Positions 34,271 to 43,816 of a DNA stretch of 64,000 nucleotides are shown here, in pieces. The stretch spans positions 186,001-250,000 of the forward strand of contig NZ_VTOJ01000002.1 in assembly GCF_009176545.1 (NCBI RefSeq). The letters run 5' to 3'. This stretch comes from Salinigranum salinum (GTDB lineage: Archaea; Halobacteriota; Halobacteria; Halobacteriales; Haloferacaceae). Numbering within the stretch: the stretch's first letter is position 1; each line of letters opens with the position of its first letter. The translations under genes and the position numbers were made by a program. Under the pieces are notes generated by a model. That model did not search any database. It was given only the letters and a program-made list of their open reading frames with translations, and was not told where the DNA came from.

Positions 34271-35104
34271 ATGAGCGACAACGACAACGACGCGGTCGAG
34301 GTCGTCGACGAGGAGGAGACCGAGGAGGTCCCCGCCGCCGTCGAGACCGAGACCGCAGACCAGACCGCCGAAGCGCCCGCCGAGGCCACAGAGGTCGAGG
34401 CAGAAGAGACGAGCACGGCCGCCGAAGCCGAGGCCGCCACGGACGACGTCGCAGAGGCGACCGAGACCGTCGAGGAGGACGAAGACGCCGGTCCCGCCTT
34501 CGACGAGGACGTCATGCCGGACGAGGAGGCCGACCTCCTCATCCCGGTCGAGGACTACCTCTCCGCGGGGGTCCACATCGGGACCCAGCAGAAAACGAAG
34601 GACATGGAGCGGTTCATCCACCGCGTCCGCGACGACGGTCTCTACGTGCTGGACGTCTCGCAGACGGACCAGCGCATCCGCACGGCCGCGGACTTCCTCG
34701 CGAACTACGCGCCGGAGCAGATCCTGGTGACGTCGTCGCGGCAGTACGGTCGGTTCCCGGCGCAGAAGTTCGCCGACGCCGTTGGTGCCCGCGCCCGGAC
34801 CGGGCGGTTCATCCCGGGGACGCTGACGAACCCCGACTACGCCGGCTACATCGAGCCGGACGTCGTCGTGGTGACGGACCCGATCGGCGACGCCCAGGCC
34901 GTCAAGGAGGCCATCACCGTGGGCATTCCCGTCATCGCGATGTGTGACTCGAACAACCAGACCTCGAACGTCGACCTCGTCATCCCGACGAACAACAAGG
35001 GTCGCCGGGCGCTCTCCGTCGTGTACTGGCTGCTCGCCAACGAGACGCTCGACCGCCGTGGCACCGACCAGGTGTACGCGCTGGACGAGTTCGAGGAAGT
35101 CTGA
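34271..35104 (+). CDS. rpsB: 30S ribosomal protein uS2
   Basis: uS2 joins the small subunit late, between head and body. The core (about residues 90-277) has [40 protein letters not shown] and [20 protein letters not shown]. An N-terminal extension of about 85 residues is almost entirely Glu, Asp, Ala and Thr. Acidic extensions occur in haloarchaeal uS2, and this one is long. It starts seven bases after eno. Confidence 0.95.
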   Translation: MSDNDNDAVEVVDEEETEEVPAAVETETADQTAEAPAEATEVEAEETSTAAEAEAATDDVAEATETVEEDEDAGPAFDEDVMPDEEADLLIPVEDYLSAGVHIGTQQKTKDMERFIHRVRDDGLYVLDVSQTDQRIRTAADFLANYAPEQILVTSSRQYGRFPAQKFADAVGARARTGRFIPGTLTNPDYAGYIEPDVVVVTDPIGDAQAVKEAITVGIPVIAMCDSNNQTSNVDLVIPTNNKGRRALSVVYWLLANETLDRRGTDQVYALDEFEEV

Positions 35105-35302
35105 ATTCTCCGCAGGGTTTCGTTTCGGTCGGATCGGCAGTGAGCCGTGAGTCGTGGCCGTACCAGTCCGAGTGACGTTCCGGACACCGCCGAACGCGAG
35201 AGGTCGATCTTTCACGGACCGCTCGGCGGGCTCAATTATCCGAATTGATTCTCCAGAGGTCGGTTTAATTGTGGGTTCATCGTAACGTTCGTACAGTCAC
35301 AC

Positions 35303-35788
35303 ATGTCGTACGCCGAATCGACTGGAGAGCTGATCTTGTGCTCTCCAAACCGTCACAGCCTGACTGCTCTCACGACTCGTATTCGATCGAAGCTCGATGA
35401 GAAGGGAGCACAGTACAACGGTCCGAAAACGCCTCCAGCCATCAGTTATCGAGAAGTGCACCGATTCCTGCGCCACCTCACTGAACCGGATTCCGAAGAG
35501 ACGCCAGAGAAGAGGGATCTGGACGAGATCCTGTTCAGAATCGCAGACAGCGAAGAACACGTTCGTGATCTCGTCTCCATCGTCGAAGACGAGTCGGACC
35601 TTTTCGTCAGAGAGTTGTTGATCGTCGGGGACGATTCGATACGTTCAGCGTTCTCGTTCGATAACCCAGATGACGTGTTCGTACTCGCGACACTTGGGCA
35701 GCGGCGACACCAGAAGGGAAGAGGTTTCGATCCGTACTCCTGGGATCCGAATCTGGACCACATCCCGTCACACCCGGATGGGTGGTGA
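35303..35788 (+). CDS. uS10-like domain protein of unknown function
   Basis: The 161-residue product has a segment (LILCSPNRHSLTALTTRIRS, KLDEKGAQYNGPKTPPA) resembling the strand-helix-strand of ribosomal protein uS10, in which the loop ends with a Gly-Pro-x-x-x-Pro motif. A later stretch (HVRDLVSIVEDESDLFVREL) may correspond to the second half of the fold. It may belong to the uS10/mL48 superfamily. The gene uses many codons ending in A or T, unlike its neighbours, which hints at transfer. TATA-like TCAATTATC lies about 65 bases upstream and GTTTAATTG about 35 bases upstream. Confidence 0.5.
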   Translation: MSYAESTGELILCSPNRHSLTALTTRIRSKLDEKGAQYNGPKTPPAISYREVHRFLRHLTEPDSEETPEKRDLDEILFRIADSEEHVRDLVSIVEDESDLFVRELLIVGDDSIRSAFSFDNPDDVFVLATLGQRRHQKGRGFDPYSWDPNLDHIPSHPDGW

Positions 35789-35789
35789 G

Positions 35790-35899
35790 ATAGTAGCGTG
35801 TGGAAGAAACCACTCACTCGGTCGGTAGGTGGCCCCATACACCCGCTGCGACGGCAAGGGCAACGGGACCGGCTGTGAAGAGGTTCCAGACGCTACTAT
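35790..35899. repeat. 16-base imperfect inverted repeat bounding 110 bases
   Basis: ATAGTAGCGTGTGGAA (35790-35805) and TTCCAGACGCTACTAT (35884-35899) are inverted copies with one mismatch, enclosing 78 bases. The layout resembles a tiny MITE-like insertion or a long-armed hairpin. I see no clear target-site duplication. The remaining 360 bases to the next gene (35900-36258) hold no supported gene. Confidence 0.4.
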
Positions 35900-36258
35900 A
35901 CGAGCAGCCAGGTGAACGTGTGGGGGGATGTCCACACACGGACACTCCCCGGTAGCGACTACCGCGTGCAGTGTCGAGATCGGCATCTCCACACCCGTTC
36001 GCTGGTGTCGTGGTGCGAACTCTCCGTTGCAGCAAGACTGTACGCTCGTCTGTAAACGTCGTCCACGGTGTCGTCGCCGTCGTTCCACGTCGCGATGTCT
36101 CCGGCGACCAGTTCTGCTCCTGTCGTCGTCGCTGTCGAACTCGTCCGTCTCCCCTCTGACCGTACGTGAGTGGGTGCGGTACGTCGCCAATATTATCAGA
36201 TGAATGATGGCTGTTTCGCCGGGACGGGCGGCAGGACTGGGCCGACGAGCGGACGCGT

Positions 36259-37071
36259 TCACTCGACGACGCCGACACGCCCCCGGAGGAGGTCGTGGTC
36301 GAACCACGCCAGCCGGCGCGTCCCCCACTCGACGGTCGGCGTGAGTTCGTACGCCGTCCGGGCCGCCGCCAGGTCCGTGGTTCCGAGGAGGACGGCGACG
36401 GGGCGTTCGCCGACGCGCGCGAGACGGGAGTCGCTGGCCCCGACGAGCGCGAAGGGGTGGCCCGGGACGACGGTGGCGTCGCCGTCGACGGCGTCGGTGT
36501 CGATCGCGACCGGCGCAGGCGTGCGGTACCGGCGGTCGAACAGCGCCGCCGCGTCGTCGGGGTCGGCGACGCCGAGAACGACCGTCTCCACGCCGGTCAG
36601 CGACGTCAGCCCCTCGGTCTCGGCGACGCGCCACTCGCGCGGCGTCCGGTCGACGATGGGGAACGGCAGGAGCCACCTGTCGGACGAGTCGACGCGCTCG
36701 AAGGTCTGATCCCACTCGACCCGACGGCCGTCGGGACGGTCGCGGCTCCCGTGGATGGGGCCCTCGACGGCGAAGCCGGCGTCGATGGCCCGCTTCGCCT
36801 CTCGGACGACGTCGTCGACGCGAACACACCACGCGGCGGGTCCCGCCCGGGCCGCGAGCGCGGTTGGCCAGAAGCCCGCGTCGTCGGAGTCGGTCCCCGG
36901 CGTCGGTGCGATGTACTCCAGGTACGAGCCGTCGGCGAACCCCGAGAGCGCCATGTGGGTCGTCCCGTCCGCGTGGGTCCCGCCGTAGTCGTACGCGAGG
37001 CCGACCTGATCGAGTGCCGCTCGGACGGGATCGAGGTCGTCCCAACCGAAGGCGACGTGATCGACGTGCAT
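36259..37071 (-). CDS. VOC/glyoxalase-fold protein
   Basis: The 270-residue protein opens MHVDHVAFGWDDLDPVRAAL and continues LDQVGLAYDYGGTHADGTTH and GSYLEYIAPTP, the pattern of a VOC (glyoxalase/dioxygenase-fold) domain with a possible metal histidine at H5 and glutamate in the LEYI strand. A second half (VETVVLGVADPDDAAALFDR) repeats the fold. It resembles the Glyoxalase-like (PF13468) group, whose members have no fixed reaction. It is divergent from the metalloprotease gene. Confidence 0.75.
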   Translation of the reverse strand: MHVDHVAFGWDDLDPVRAALDQVGLAYDYGGTHADGTTHMALSGFADGSYLEYIAPTPGTDSDDAGFWPTALAARAGPAAWCVRVDDVVREAKRAIDAGFAVEGPIHGSRDRPDGRRVEWDQTFERVDSSDRWLLPFPIVDRTPREWRVAETEGLTSLTGVETVVLGVADPDDAAALFDRRYRTPAPVAIDTDAVDGDATVVPGHPFALVGASDSRLARVGERPVAVLLGTTDLAAARTAYELTPTVEWGTRRLAWFDHDLLRGRVGVVE

Positions 37072-37197
37072 ACCACGACGACGGCGAGTGGAGTAAAAAA
37101 AGCGCTCGTCGGCGTCCTGCCCGGTGGTCGTGCGAGCGGGTCACCCCGTGAGACCGGCGACCGAAGGGTTTTGTCGCTCGCTCACCGACCGAACCCC

Positions 37198-38160
37198 ATG
37201 AGTCTGTTCCGAAGTGTCCGGGCGGTCGCCGAGTCAACCGGCGACGGCTCCGGAGCCATCGACTGGGAGGCCGTCGCCGAGGCCGCACAGGCCTCGACCG
37301 ACCCCGGCTCACTCGCGCTCACGACCGCGGAGCGGGAGGGGTACGCCGCGGACGTCAGGGACGCGCGGGCGCGTCTCCGCTCGGTCGGCGACGTCGAGTT
37401 CGATCTCCCGCGCACCATCGAGATCCAGAACCGTCACCACTGGATCGACGCGAACATCCGGACGTTCGAGCGCGTGATGCGCCCGATCGAGGAACACGGC
37501 GTGACGGTGCTGCCGGGCGTGACGCGCGTCGTCAACACCGGGACGATGGCGTTCGTGCTCTCGTTTCTCGCCCGGCACGTCCTCGGGCAGTACGACCCGC
37601 TCTTGCTCGCCGACAGCGACGACGACCACGGCCTCTACTTCGTCCACCCGAACATCGTCCGCGTCGCCGGGCTGCTCGACGTCGAGTACCCCCGATTCCG
37701 CCGGTGGATCGCCTTCCACGAGGTGGCTCACGCCGCGGAGTTCGGGGCGGCCCCGTGGCTCCCCGACCACCTCGAGACGCGGATGGAACGCGGCCTCGAC
37801 GCCCTCGCGGAGGGCGAACTCGACCGCGAGGCGTTCAGAGACCTCGACGTCGCCATGACCGCCGTCGAGGGGTACGCCGAACTCCTGATGGACCGGGCGT
37901 TCGACGACGAGTACGCCGACCTCCGCGAGAAACTCGACGCCCGCCGGCAGGGTGGCGGCCCCGTCGCCCGTCTCGTCAGACGACTCCTCGGATTGGGCCT
38001 CAAACGCCGGCAGTACGAACGGGGGGCGCGCTTCTTCCGGGCGGTCGCCGACGAGCGTGGCGTCGCCGCCGCGAGCCGCGTCTGGGACCGGCCGGAGAAC
38101 CTCCCGACGGACGCGGAACTCGACGACCCCGCGCGGTGGCTCCGCCGGATCGATCCCTGA
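37198..38160 (+). CDS. DUF2342-type zinc-dependent metalloprotease-like protein
   Basis: The 320-residue protein has the zinc-binding HExxH in AFHEVAHAAEF, with a downstream glutamate in TAVEGYAELLMDRAF as probable third ligand. The N-terminal half (IEIQNRHHWIDANIRTFERV) is typical of DUF2342, a family seen in Actinobacteria and haloarchaea, sometimes annotated as associated with coenzyme F420 biosynthesis. The actual substrate is unknown. No signal peptide is visible, so it is probably cytoplasmic. ATG 37198 gives the expected length. Confidence 0.82.
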   Translation: MSLFRSVRAVAESTGDGSGAIDWEAVAEAAQASTDPGSLALTTAEREGYAADVRDARARLRSVGDVEFDLPRTIEIQNRHHWIDANIRTFERVMRPIEEHGVTVLPGVTRVVNTGTMAFVLSFLARHVLGQYDPLLLADSDDDHGLYFVHPNIVRVAGLLDVEYPRFRRWIAFHEVAHAAEFGAAPWLPDHLETRMERGLDALAEGELDREAFRDLDVAMTAVEGYAELLMDRAFDDEYADLREKLDARRQGGGPVARLVRRLLGLGLKRRQYERGARFFRAVADERGVAAASRVWDRPENLPTDAELDDPARWLRRIDP

Positions 38161-38379
38161 ACCGGTTCGACCTGATCCGTCCGTCGAACCCCTCCACTAG
38201 AATCGGTTTCGACGGCCGTAGTGTCTCCTGCGGGCGAACTTCGTACGAGGTTCTCTCGCCGCACTGAGGGGGCAGACCGTTCAGTACAGGACACGCACGT
38301 ACGAGTCTCCGTCCGCTGGCTCGTTCCCGCTCGAACCGGGATGTCCGGCACGTCGGGCGATCACATCTCCGAACGACTG

Positions 38380-40128
38380 CTAGTCATCGCCGGCCGAGGG
38401 TTCGCCGTCGTCGACGTCGGTGACGACGATGCCGTCGTCCTCGACCACGACGGACTCTCGTCTGTCGAGCCGTTCCATCCACTCGGCGAACTCCGCGGAC
38501 TCCATGATCCGGAGTTCGTTGCCCAGGCCCACGTAGACCGTGTAGCACATCAACAGCAGGACGAACGTAAATGGAAGCCCGGCGGTGATCACGGCGGTTT
38601 GGAGCGCGCCCAACCCCCCGCCGACCAGGAGGACGGCGGCGATGACACCCTCGATGACCGCCCAGAAGATCCGCTGGGCGGCCGGCACGTCGTATTTGCC
38701 CCCGGACGTCAGGTGATCGATCACGAGCGATCCCGAATCCGAGGAGGTGACGAAGAAGGTGACCACGAGGACGACTGCCAGTACCGACAGGGGGATCGTC
38801 AGCTGAAAGTACGAGAACATCTCGTAGATGGCGGTCGCGACGTCGGCGTTCACCGCGTCGACGAGCGATCCGTCCGTCTCCAGCTCGACGAACAGCGCCG
38901 ACCCTCCGAACGTGGACATCCAGAGGAAGGAAAACAGCGTCGGCACGAGGAGGACGCCGAGCACGAACTCCCGGACAGTCCTGCCCTTGGAGATGCGAGC
39001 GATGAACATCCCGACGAACGGTGACCAGGAGATCCACCAGCCCCAGTAGAAGATCGTCCAGCCGCTCTGCCAGGTGTTCCCACCGCCGGTCTGGCTCCAG
39101 AACGCCAGCTCCGGCAGGACGCCGATGTAGGTGCCGAGGCTCGTGACGAAATTGGCGAGGACGTACAGCGTCGGGCCGACGGCGAGCATCATTCCCAGGA
39201 GTATCATCATGAGATAGACATTGAGCTCGCTCAGTCGCCGCACGCCGCCGTCGAGCCCAGCGGCCACCGACAGCGTTGCGATGGCCGTGATGACCCCGAT
39301 CAGGACCACCTGAATCCATACCGCTTGCGGGATCGTCGTCGAGAGGAACTGCCCGGAGAGCGCCGTGAGGCCGGCGTTGACTTGCTGGACGCCGATGCCA
39401 AGCGACGTCGAGAGCCCGAACAGCGTCGCGATGACCGAGACGATGTCGATGGTGTGGCCGGTCCAGCCGTAGATGCGCTCGCCCAGCAGCGGCCAGAAGA
39501 TCGACCGGAAGGTCAGCGGCAGGCCGCGGTTGAACGAGAAGAAGGCCAGACCGAGGCCGACGAGTGCGTAAATCGCCCACGGGTGGATCCCCCAGTGGAA
39601 GAACGTCGTGGCCATGGCGGCCCCGCTGGCCGTGGTGCTCCCGCTCTGAACGCCGGCGAAGAAGGGCGGCACGGACCCGAAGTGAAAGATCGGTTCAGCC
39701 ACGCTAAAAAACATGAGTCCGATCCCCATGCCCGCGCTGAACAGCATCGCGACCCAGGAGAAGTCGGAAAACTCCCTGTCTGCCTCGACACCCCCGATCC
39801 GGATCGATCCGTACTTGCCAAGTGCGAAGTACAGGACGACGACGATGAAGACGTTCACCGAGAGAACGTAGAACCATCCTGCGACAGCGGAGATCCCGGT
39901 CTGGAGCGCGCTGAACGTCCCCGCAGCCTGCGATCGAAAGATCAGCGTGACCGCGATGAAGAGCACGATCACCAGACAGGAGAGAGGAAACACCCGCGGA
40001 TGGACGTCGACTCCGAACACCTGGACGTTCGTATCCCCCGGTTCTCGGTCGGTGTCCGGATGGAACAGTTCGACCTGGAGTCCCGCTGACGTCTCCCCGA
40101 CGATTTCGTCTTCGTCACCCACGGACAT
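38380..40128 (-). CDS. BCCT-family transporter (betaine/carnitine/choline type)
   Basis: This 582-residue sodium- or proton-coupled transporter probably imports glycine betaine or another trimethylammonium solute for osmoprotection. About 12 membrane segments are visible. Family marks are AGMGIGLMFFSVAEPIFHF, ATTFFHWGIHPWAIYALVGL and WTIFYWGWWISWSPFVGMFI, followed by ARISKGRTVREF. The Trp-rich segment is the substrate site. The C-terminus is an acidic tail. ATG 40128 is preferred over GTG 40185, which would add 19 residues. No sensor or synthesis genes are nearby. Confidence 0.9.
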   Translation of the reverse strand: MSVGDEDEIVGETSAGLQVELFHPDTDREPGDTNVQVFGVDVHPRVFPLSCLVIVLFIAVTLIFRSQAAGTFSALQTGISAVAGWFYVLSVNVFIVVVLYFALGKYGSIRIGGVEADREFSDFSWVAMLFSAGMGIGLMFFSVAEPIFHFGSVPPFFAGVQSGSTTASGAAMATTFFHWGIHPWAIYALVGLGLAFFSFNRGLPLTFRSIFWPLLGERIYGWTGHTIDIVSVIATLFGLSTSLGIGVQQVNAGLTALSGQFLSTTIPQAVWIQVVLIGVITAIATLSVAAGLDGGVRRLSELNVYLMMILLGMMLAVGPTLYVLANFVTSLGTYIGVLPELAFWSQTGGGNTWQSGWTIFYWGWWISWSPFVGMFIARISKGRTVREFVLGVLLVPTLFSFLWMSTFGGSALFVELETDGSLVDAVNADVATAIYEMFSYFQLTIPLSVLAVVLVVTFFVTSSDSGSLVIDHLTSGGKYDVPAAQRIFWAVIEGVIAAVLLVGGGLGALQTAVITAGLPFTFVLLLMCYTVYVGLGNELRIMESAEFAEWMERLDRRESVVVEDDGIVVTDVDDGEPSAGDD

Positions 40129-40545
40129 CGACCCGTCTCTCCGGAGCGAATTGCCGCCGAGACCACTCCAATCTGCCCGAGTCACGTCGACCGAGGACTC
40201 CGTTCCCGACGTCCCGTGTCACCGACGGGTCTGGTCTGCTCCCCGCGGGAGTCGGGTGAAACGCAAGTGGTGTGGTAACGTACGTCATGAAACAGCTTGA
40301 CGCCATACTGACAACAGTCTTTCGCTGAGCGACAGTCGTTCCCGACTCTATCCGGATCGTCGGTACACCACGTGTCGGGGCAACGATTCGACGTCGGGGA
40401 ACCGATCAAGAAGTCGGTTAGGGGAGAACGAACGCACTGGGCGGCCCTGCCGGACTCGGCCTCTATATCGGTCACGCTGATTCCGATAGCGTTCGGGTGG
40501 ATTTCGGCGGACGTGTCGAAGAGAGAGCGCGTGTTCAGCAGTCGA
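40129..40545. other. 417-base gap upstream of the BCCT gene
   Basis: This region holds the promoter of the transporter on the minus strand, but no strong TATA match is obvious within 40 bases of the start. I find no further gene. The lipoprotein gene ends at 40546. Confidence 0.3.
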
Positions 40546-41385
40546 TCAGTTCGTGGTCACGGTCGAGTGTGACTCGGCTTCGACGGCGACGACCACCGTC
40601 GACTGTCCCGTTGGCGTCCGGACCCCGTATTCCAGTCCGGTTCCCGGATCGGCGTCTCTACTACTCGCCGACACCGTTACCTCGTCGGACGCTCCGGGTT
40701 CGAGCAGGATATCGAACCCCTTCGGCCGGTACATTGGGTACGAGAAGTTCACCGCGCCGCGGAACGTACCAGGGCCGTCGCCGACGTTCTCTGCGGTCAC
40801 CGTGATGTCGAACGTCTCATCAGGCGGCACCGTCTCGGGGGCGCTGGCAGTCCACTCCCACGCAGGCGGTGGTGTCGTCGCCTTTTCGGTGTCGAGTTCC
40901 CACTCCCACGAGTCCGTATCGCCTTCCAGGCGAAGCGATGGCGCTGTGGCGAGTCGAGGTGGGACCTCGAACACGAGCCATCCACGGGGTCCGGGATTCG
41001 TCGGCTCGGGTGCGTACGGCTCACCGGGGACGTCGAGGCCGACCGGATAGCGATGATCGATCTGTACTGGGTCGTGGAGTTCGTCGGCAGCGACGAGCGT
41101 GAACGCGTCCTGACTCGGGATGGGTTCCGTCCCACTGACGTCCACGGTGACGAACACGAACTGGCCGTCCGCCGGCCGGATCGCGTTCCAGTCCACGTTC
41201 TGGATGTGGCGGTAGCTGTACTGGACGGCCGCGGCCTCGATGATCACCGCGGGGCGTGAGGGCGTGCTGGGTGTCGCCGTCGCCGTATCGGTCGGGGAGT
41301 CGGGTGTCGAGCCGGGTGAGGCACCGACACACCCCGCGAGACCGGCAGCTGCGAGGGTCGCGAGACACGCGCGTCTGGAGGGCAT
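40546..41385 (-). CDS. Tat-exported lipoprotein with CARDB-like domain
   Basis: The 279-residue protein has a twin-arginine start (MPSRRACLATLAAAGLAGC), with lipobox LAGC and acylated Cys19, then a Thr/Pro/Ser linker of about 25 residues. The first domain (about 45-160) contains VFVTVDVSGTEPIPSQDAFT and resembles DUF4352-like domains; the second (about 180-275; FDITVTAENVGDGPGTFRGA) is a CARDB-type beta sandwich. It should sit on the outer face of the membrane. Its partner is unknown. Confidence 0.75.
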   Translation of the reverse strand: MPSRRACLATLAAAGLAGCVGASPGSTPDSPTDTATATPSTPSRPAVIIEAAAVQYSYRHIQNVDWNAIRPADGQFVFVTVDVSGTEPIPSQDAFTLVAADELHDPVQIDHRYPVGLDVPGEPYAPEPTNPGPRGWLVFEVPPRLATAPSLRLEGDTDSWEWELDTEKATTPPPAWEWTASAPETVPPDETFDITVTAENVGDGPGTFRGAVNFSYPMYRPKGFDILLEPGASDEVTVSASSRDADPGTGLEYGVRTPTGQSTVVVAVEAESHSTVTTN

Positions 41386-41700
41386 ACCGAGAACGTTCAG
41401 TTGTTCGTTGTAAGTGTCTTGTGCGGTCGGAGCGGGATCGAACCTGTCCGGTCGTTACTCGCGCGGTGGACACCACGGATATCCGTGCAGGAGATCCTCT
41501 GTTCCGCCGGTTACATCTCTCTCTGTTCAGCACGATCCTCGTATCAGTCACGGTGCTGTTCGACAGAGCCCCCGGCTCCGATTCGACCCGAGGTCCCCGA
41601 CTCGCCACGTCCTCGACCTCGGGGGGCGTGCTCGATTCGGTGCGCCCGCTGGCGAACGCACGCGAGAGCCAAGATGATTGAAATCGGCGTCTGCGACCGT
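41386..41700. other. 315-base gap
   Basis: It contains the presumed promoter of the lipoprotein gene and the 3' flank of the small membrane protein gene. I see no supported gene, RNA or repeat. Confidence 0.3.
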
Positions 41701-41943
41701 TTACCGCCGAAACCGGCTCCGGTTCGTCTCCCGCCGGAACTCCGCGGACCACCGGCGGAGCCACAGGAGGAGCAGGCCACCGAGGACGAGCGCCCCGACG
41801 ACCGCGAGGCCGACCTGAGGGGTCGACGCGCCGACCTGGAGCGCGACGAGGCCGCCGGAGAGCCCGACGAGGACGACGAACCCGATCTGGAGGCGGAGGT
41901 TCGCGACGCGTCGTTCGTCGTCGGTGATGCTCGGCCCGACCAT
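41701..41943 (-). CDS. Small two-helix membrane protein
   Basis: The 80-residue product has two hydrophobic helices (IGFVVLVGLSGGLVALQVGA and VGLAVVGALVLGGLLLLWLR) joined by a short loop, with an acidic N-terminus and a very basic C-terminus (RRETNRSRFRR) that should face the cytoplasm. It starts two bases after the stop of the NTF2-like gene, so they form an operon. Confidence 0.65.
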   Translation of the reverse strand: MVGPSITDDERRVANLRLQIGFVVLVGLSGGLVALQVGASTPQVGLAVVGALVLGGLLLLWLRRWSAEFRRETNRSRFRR

Positions 41944-41945
41944 CG

Positions 41946-42368
41946 TCACGTCGCGTCCTCGTGCGGATCGGCCGCCGCGACAGCCCGGTCGCGCGGCGCG
42001 GAGACGTGCATGTCGACGAACAGCCACTCGCGATCCGCCCCCTCGCCGCGCGGTGTGAGCACGCCGCTCCACCGCGTCTCGAACGCGTACGTCGCGTCGT
42101 TTGCGACGTCCGTCCACGCGAGGTCGACGCGGTCGGTGAACCAGCCGTGGTCCGCGCGCTCCGTGACGCGGAGGTCGTGGCTGTCGACAGTCCAGTCGTC
42201 GGTCGTTCTGGTCTGTTCGCGGAGACCCTCCGAGACGGCGTCGGTACCGACGAGCCGGGAGAAGACGCCGACCTTGACGAGATCCGGTCGCTCCGCGAAG
42301 TACGGATACAGCGGCTCGCCGCGCCGGAGCGCCTCGTAGTAGTCGAGGACAGTGTCCCGAACGCTCAT
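41946..42368 (-). CDS. NTF2/SnoaL-like protein
   Basis: The 140-residue protein fits the cone-shaped NTF2-like fold: N-terminal helix MSVRDTVLDYYEALRRGEPL, a helix after FAERPDLVKVGVFSRLVGTD, then strands ending GEGADREWLFVDMHVSAPRD. Such domains may bind small ligands or act as isomerases. No catalytic set is apparent. It is the first gene of a two-gene unit with the small membrane protein. Confidence 0.65.
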   Translation of the reverse strand: MSVRDTVLDYYEALRRGEPLYPYFAERPDLVKVGVFSRLVGTDAVSEGLREQTRTTDDWTVDSHDLRVTERADHGWFTDRVDLAWTDVANDATYAFETRWSGVLTPRGEGADREWLFVDMHVSAPRDRAVAAADPHEDAT

Positions 42369-42453
42369 ACGGGGTGAACGGGAGGGGAGGATTTGAAACC
42401 GGGTGGCCGTGTCCTCCGGGAGCGACTCGGTGAGTCCCGACACGCAGGGTGGC

Positions 42454-43005
42454 TCAGGCGAAGCCACGACCGATCTCGTCGTCCTCGACGAGATCGTCGA
42501 GTTCGGCGTCGAGCAGCTCCTCGGCCTCCTCGAACGTCGACGACAGTTCGTCCAGCCGTTCGGGCCGGTCGCTCAGTTCGTACTCCATCGGGCCGAACGC
42601 CGGACTCTCGATGGCGTCCATGAGGTCCTCGAAGAAGTCGTCCGGCGTGGTCGGTGCCTCGGCGTGGACGCGGACGGTCTCCTCGAGGCGTCTGGCCATC
42701 GTCTCAGCCTGGTCTTCGTCTTCAGGCGGGCGCTGGACGGCGAAGCGGCCACCCTCGTCGGGCGTCGGCAGCAGCGGTTCGATGTCCCCGTCGACTTTCC
42801 GCGCGACCTGCGTCCCGACACCTTTCACCTCGTAGGGGTTCTTCGCGTACGTCTTGAGCTGGTAGACGCCCTGCGTGGGGTGGCCGATGTAGAGGTCCTC
42901 ACCCACGCCGCTTTGGCGCTGACCGGCCACCGCACGCCACCCCGACGGCTCGGTCGATTCGGACGACACCTCGGCGAGGATGTCCTTCCAGTCGCGGACG
43001 CGCAT
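42454..43005 (-). CDS. Conserved hypothetical acidic protein
   Basis: The 183-residue protein begins MRVRDWKDILAEVSSESTEP and has an ordered first half (SGVGEDLYIGHPTQGVYQLK, GVGTQVARKVDGDIEPLLPT) and a highly acidic helical second half (FEEAEELLDAELDDLVEDDE). It has no signal peptide or membrane segment. I do not recognise a family. Confidence 0.6.
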   Translation of the reverse strand: MRVRDWKDILAEVSSESTEPSGWRAVAGQRQSGVGEDLYIGHPTQGVYQLKTYAKNPYEVKGVGTQVARKVDGDIEPLLPTPDEGGRFAVQRPPEDEDQAETMARRLEETVRVHAEAPTTPDDFFEDLMDAIESPAFGPMEYELSDRPERLDELSSTFEEAEELLDAELDDLVEDDEIGRGFA

Positions 43006-43106
43006 GGTTCGAAGTAGGAACCGTCCCACCTTAGCGTATCGGTCCGAGAGACCACGGCTATCCACCGGACAGGAGTATCACAGCCGAGAACGGCGGGGGG
43101 AGATTC

Positions 43107-43751
43107 ATGAGCGTCCTCGTGGACGGTGACACGATGCCTGCCATTTCGATCACCGACGACCAGCGCGAACGCCTCCGCTGGCTCCAGCGACGGCTGGGCG
43201 AGGACGTCGACTACGGCCACGTCAGACCCCGCGACGCGCTCGAGTACCTGCTGGATCGTTTCGACGAGAGCGACGGCGTCGACGACGGGCTGGGGGAACC
43301 GAAAATCGCCGGAGAGACGGCTCACCCGGACGCCACGGGAGCCGACGAGACCCCCGAGTCGACACCATCGACTGTGGAAGAACAGACGACGTACGTCGTC
43401 GCCGGAGGCGGTGCGGTCGACGAGGCTCCCGGCTCCGGAGACGCGCTCGGGACCGACGACGCCGATGCGGTCGAAGCCACGGACGAGGACGACGCGGTCG
43501 ACGAGGAGGAAGCCAGCACCGACGAGGCCACGGACGACGACGAGACGAACGAGAGCGGAGTGGACCGGGAGACGAGCGACGACGAGACCCGTCTGAACTC
43601 CATGATGAGTCTGCTGGCCGATCACGACGACAAGTGGCGCGAGACGAGCGGCGGGGAGGAGAAGTACGAGGTCGACCTCCCCGACGGGGGGACGGAACGA
43701 GCACGAACCAAGGACGACGTCCGGGCGATCCTGTTCAAACACCACCGATGA
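43107..43751 (+). CDS. Acidic protein with N-terminal RHH-like and C-terminal conserved segment
   Basis: The 214-residue product has an N-terminal strand-helix-helix segment (PAISITDDQRERLRWLQRRL, then YGHVRPRDALEYLLDRFDES) like ribbon-helix-helix DNA-binding proteins, a disordered middle of about 110 acidic residues, and a compact basic end (DKWRETSGGEEKYEVDLPDG, RARTKDDVRAILFKHHR). ATG 43107 and 43134 are both possible. Its stop overlaps the next short ORF (ATGA), pointing to coupled translation. Confidence 0.6.
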   Translation: MSVLVDGDTMPAISITDDQRERLRWLQRRLGEDVDYGHVRPRDALEYLLDRFDESDGVDDGLGEPKIAGETAHPDATGADETPESTPSTVEEQTTYVVAGGGAVDEAPGSGDALGTDDADAVEATDEDDAVDEEEASTDEATDDDETNESGVDRETSDDETRLNSMMSLLADHDDKWRETSGGEEKYEVDLPDGGTERARTKDDVRAILFKHHR

Positions 43752-43816
43752 GCCGTCGAGTCGTCACCGTCGCACGCGGTGAGACGCCTCCCGTCGCGGA
43801 GCGTGGCGAACCGTGA
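43748..43816 (+). CDS. 22-codon micro-ORF linking two genes
   Basis: An ATG overlaps the preceding stop (ATGA at 43748-43751), and the TGA overlaps the next start (GTGA at 43813-43816). The peptide is MSRRVVTVARGETPPVAERG followed by EP. Its exact fit between two genes suggests it is translated to hand ribosomes on, whether or not the peptide has a function. Confidence 0.35.
   Translation: MSRRVVTVARGETPPVAERGEP

Noticed and set aside
35814..36278. 154-codon minus-strand frame ending in a hydrophobic segment (VWNLFTAGPVALAVAAGVWG)
   Set aside because: Most of the frame is Arg/Ser/Thr-rich noise and the hydrophobic end lies partly in an inverted repeat; no likely start for a short membrane protein.
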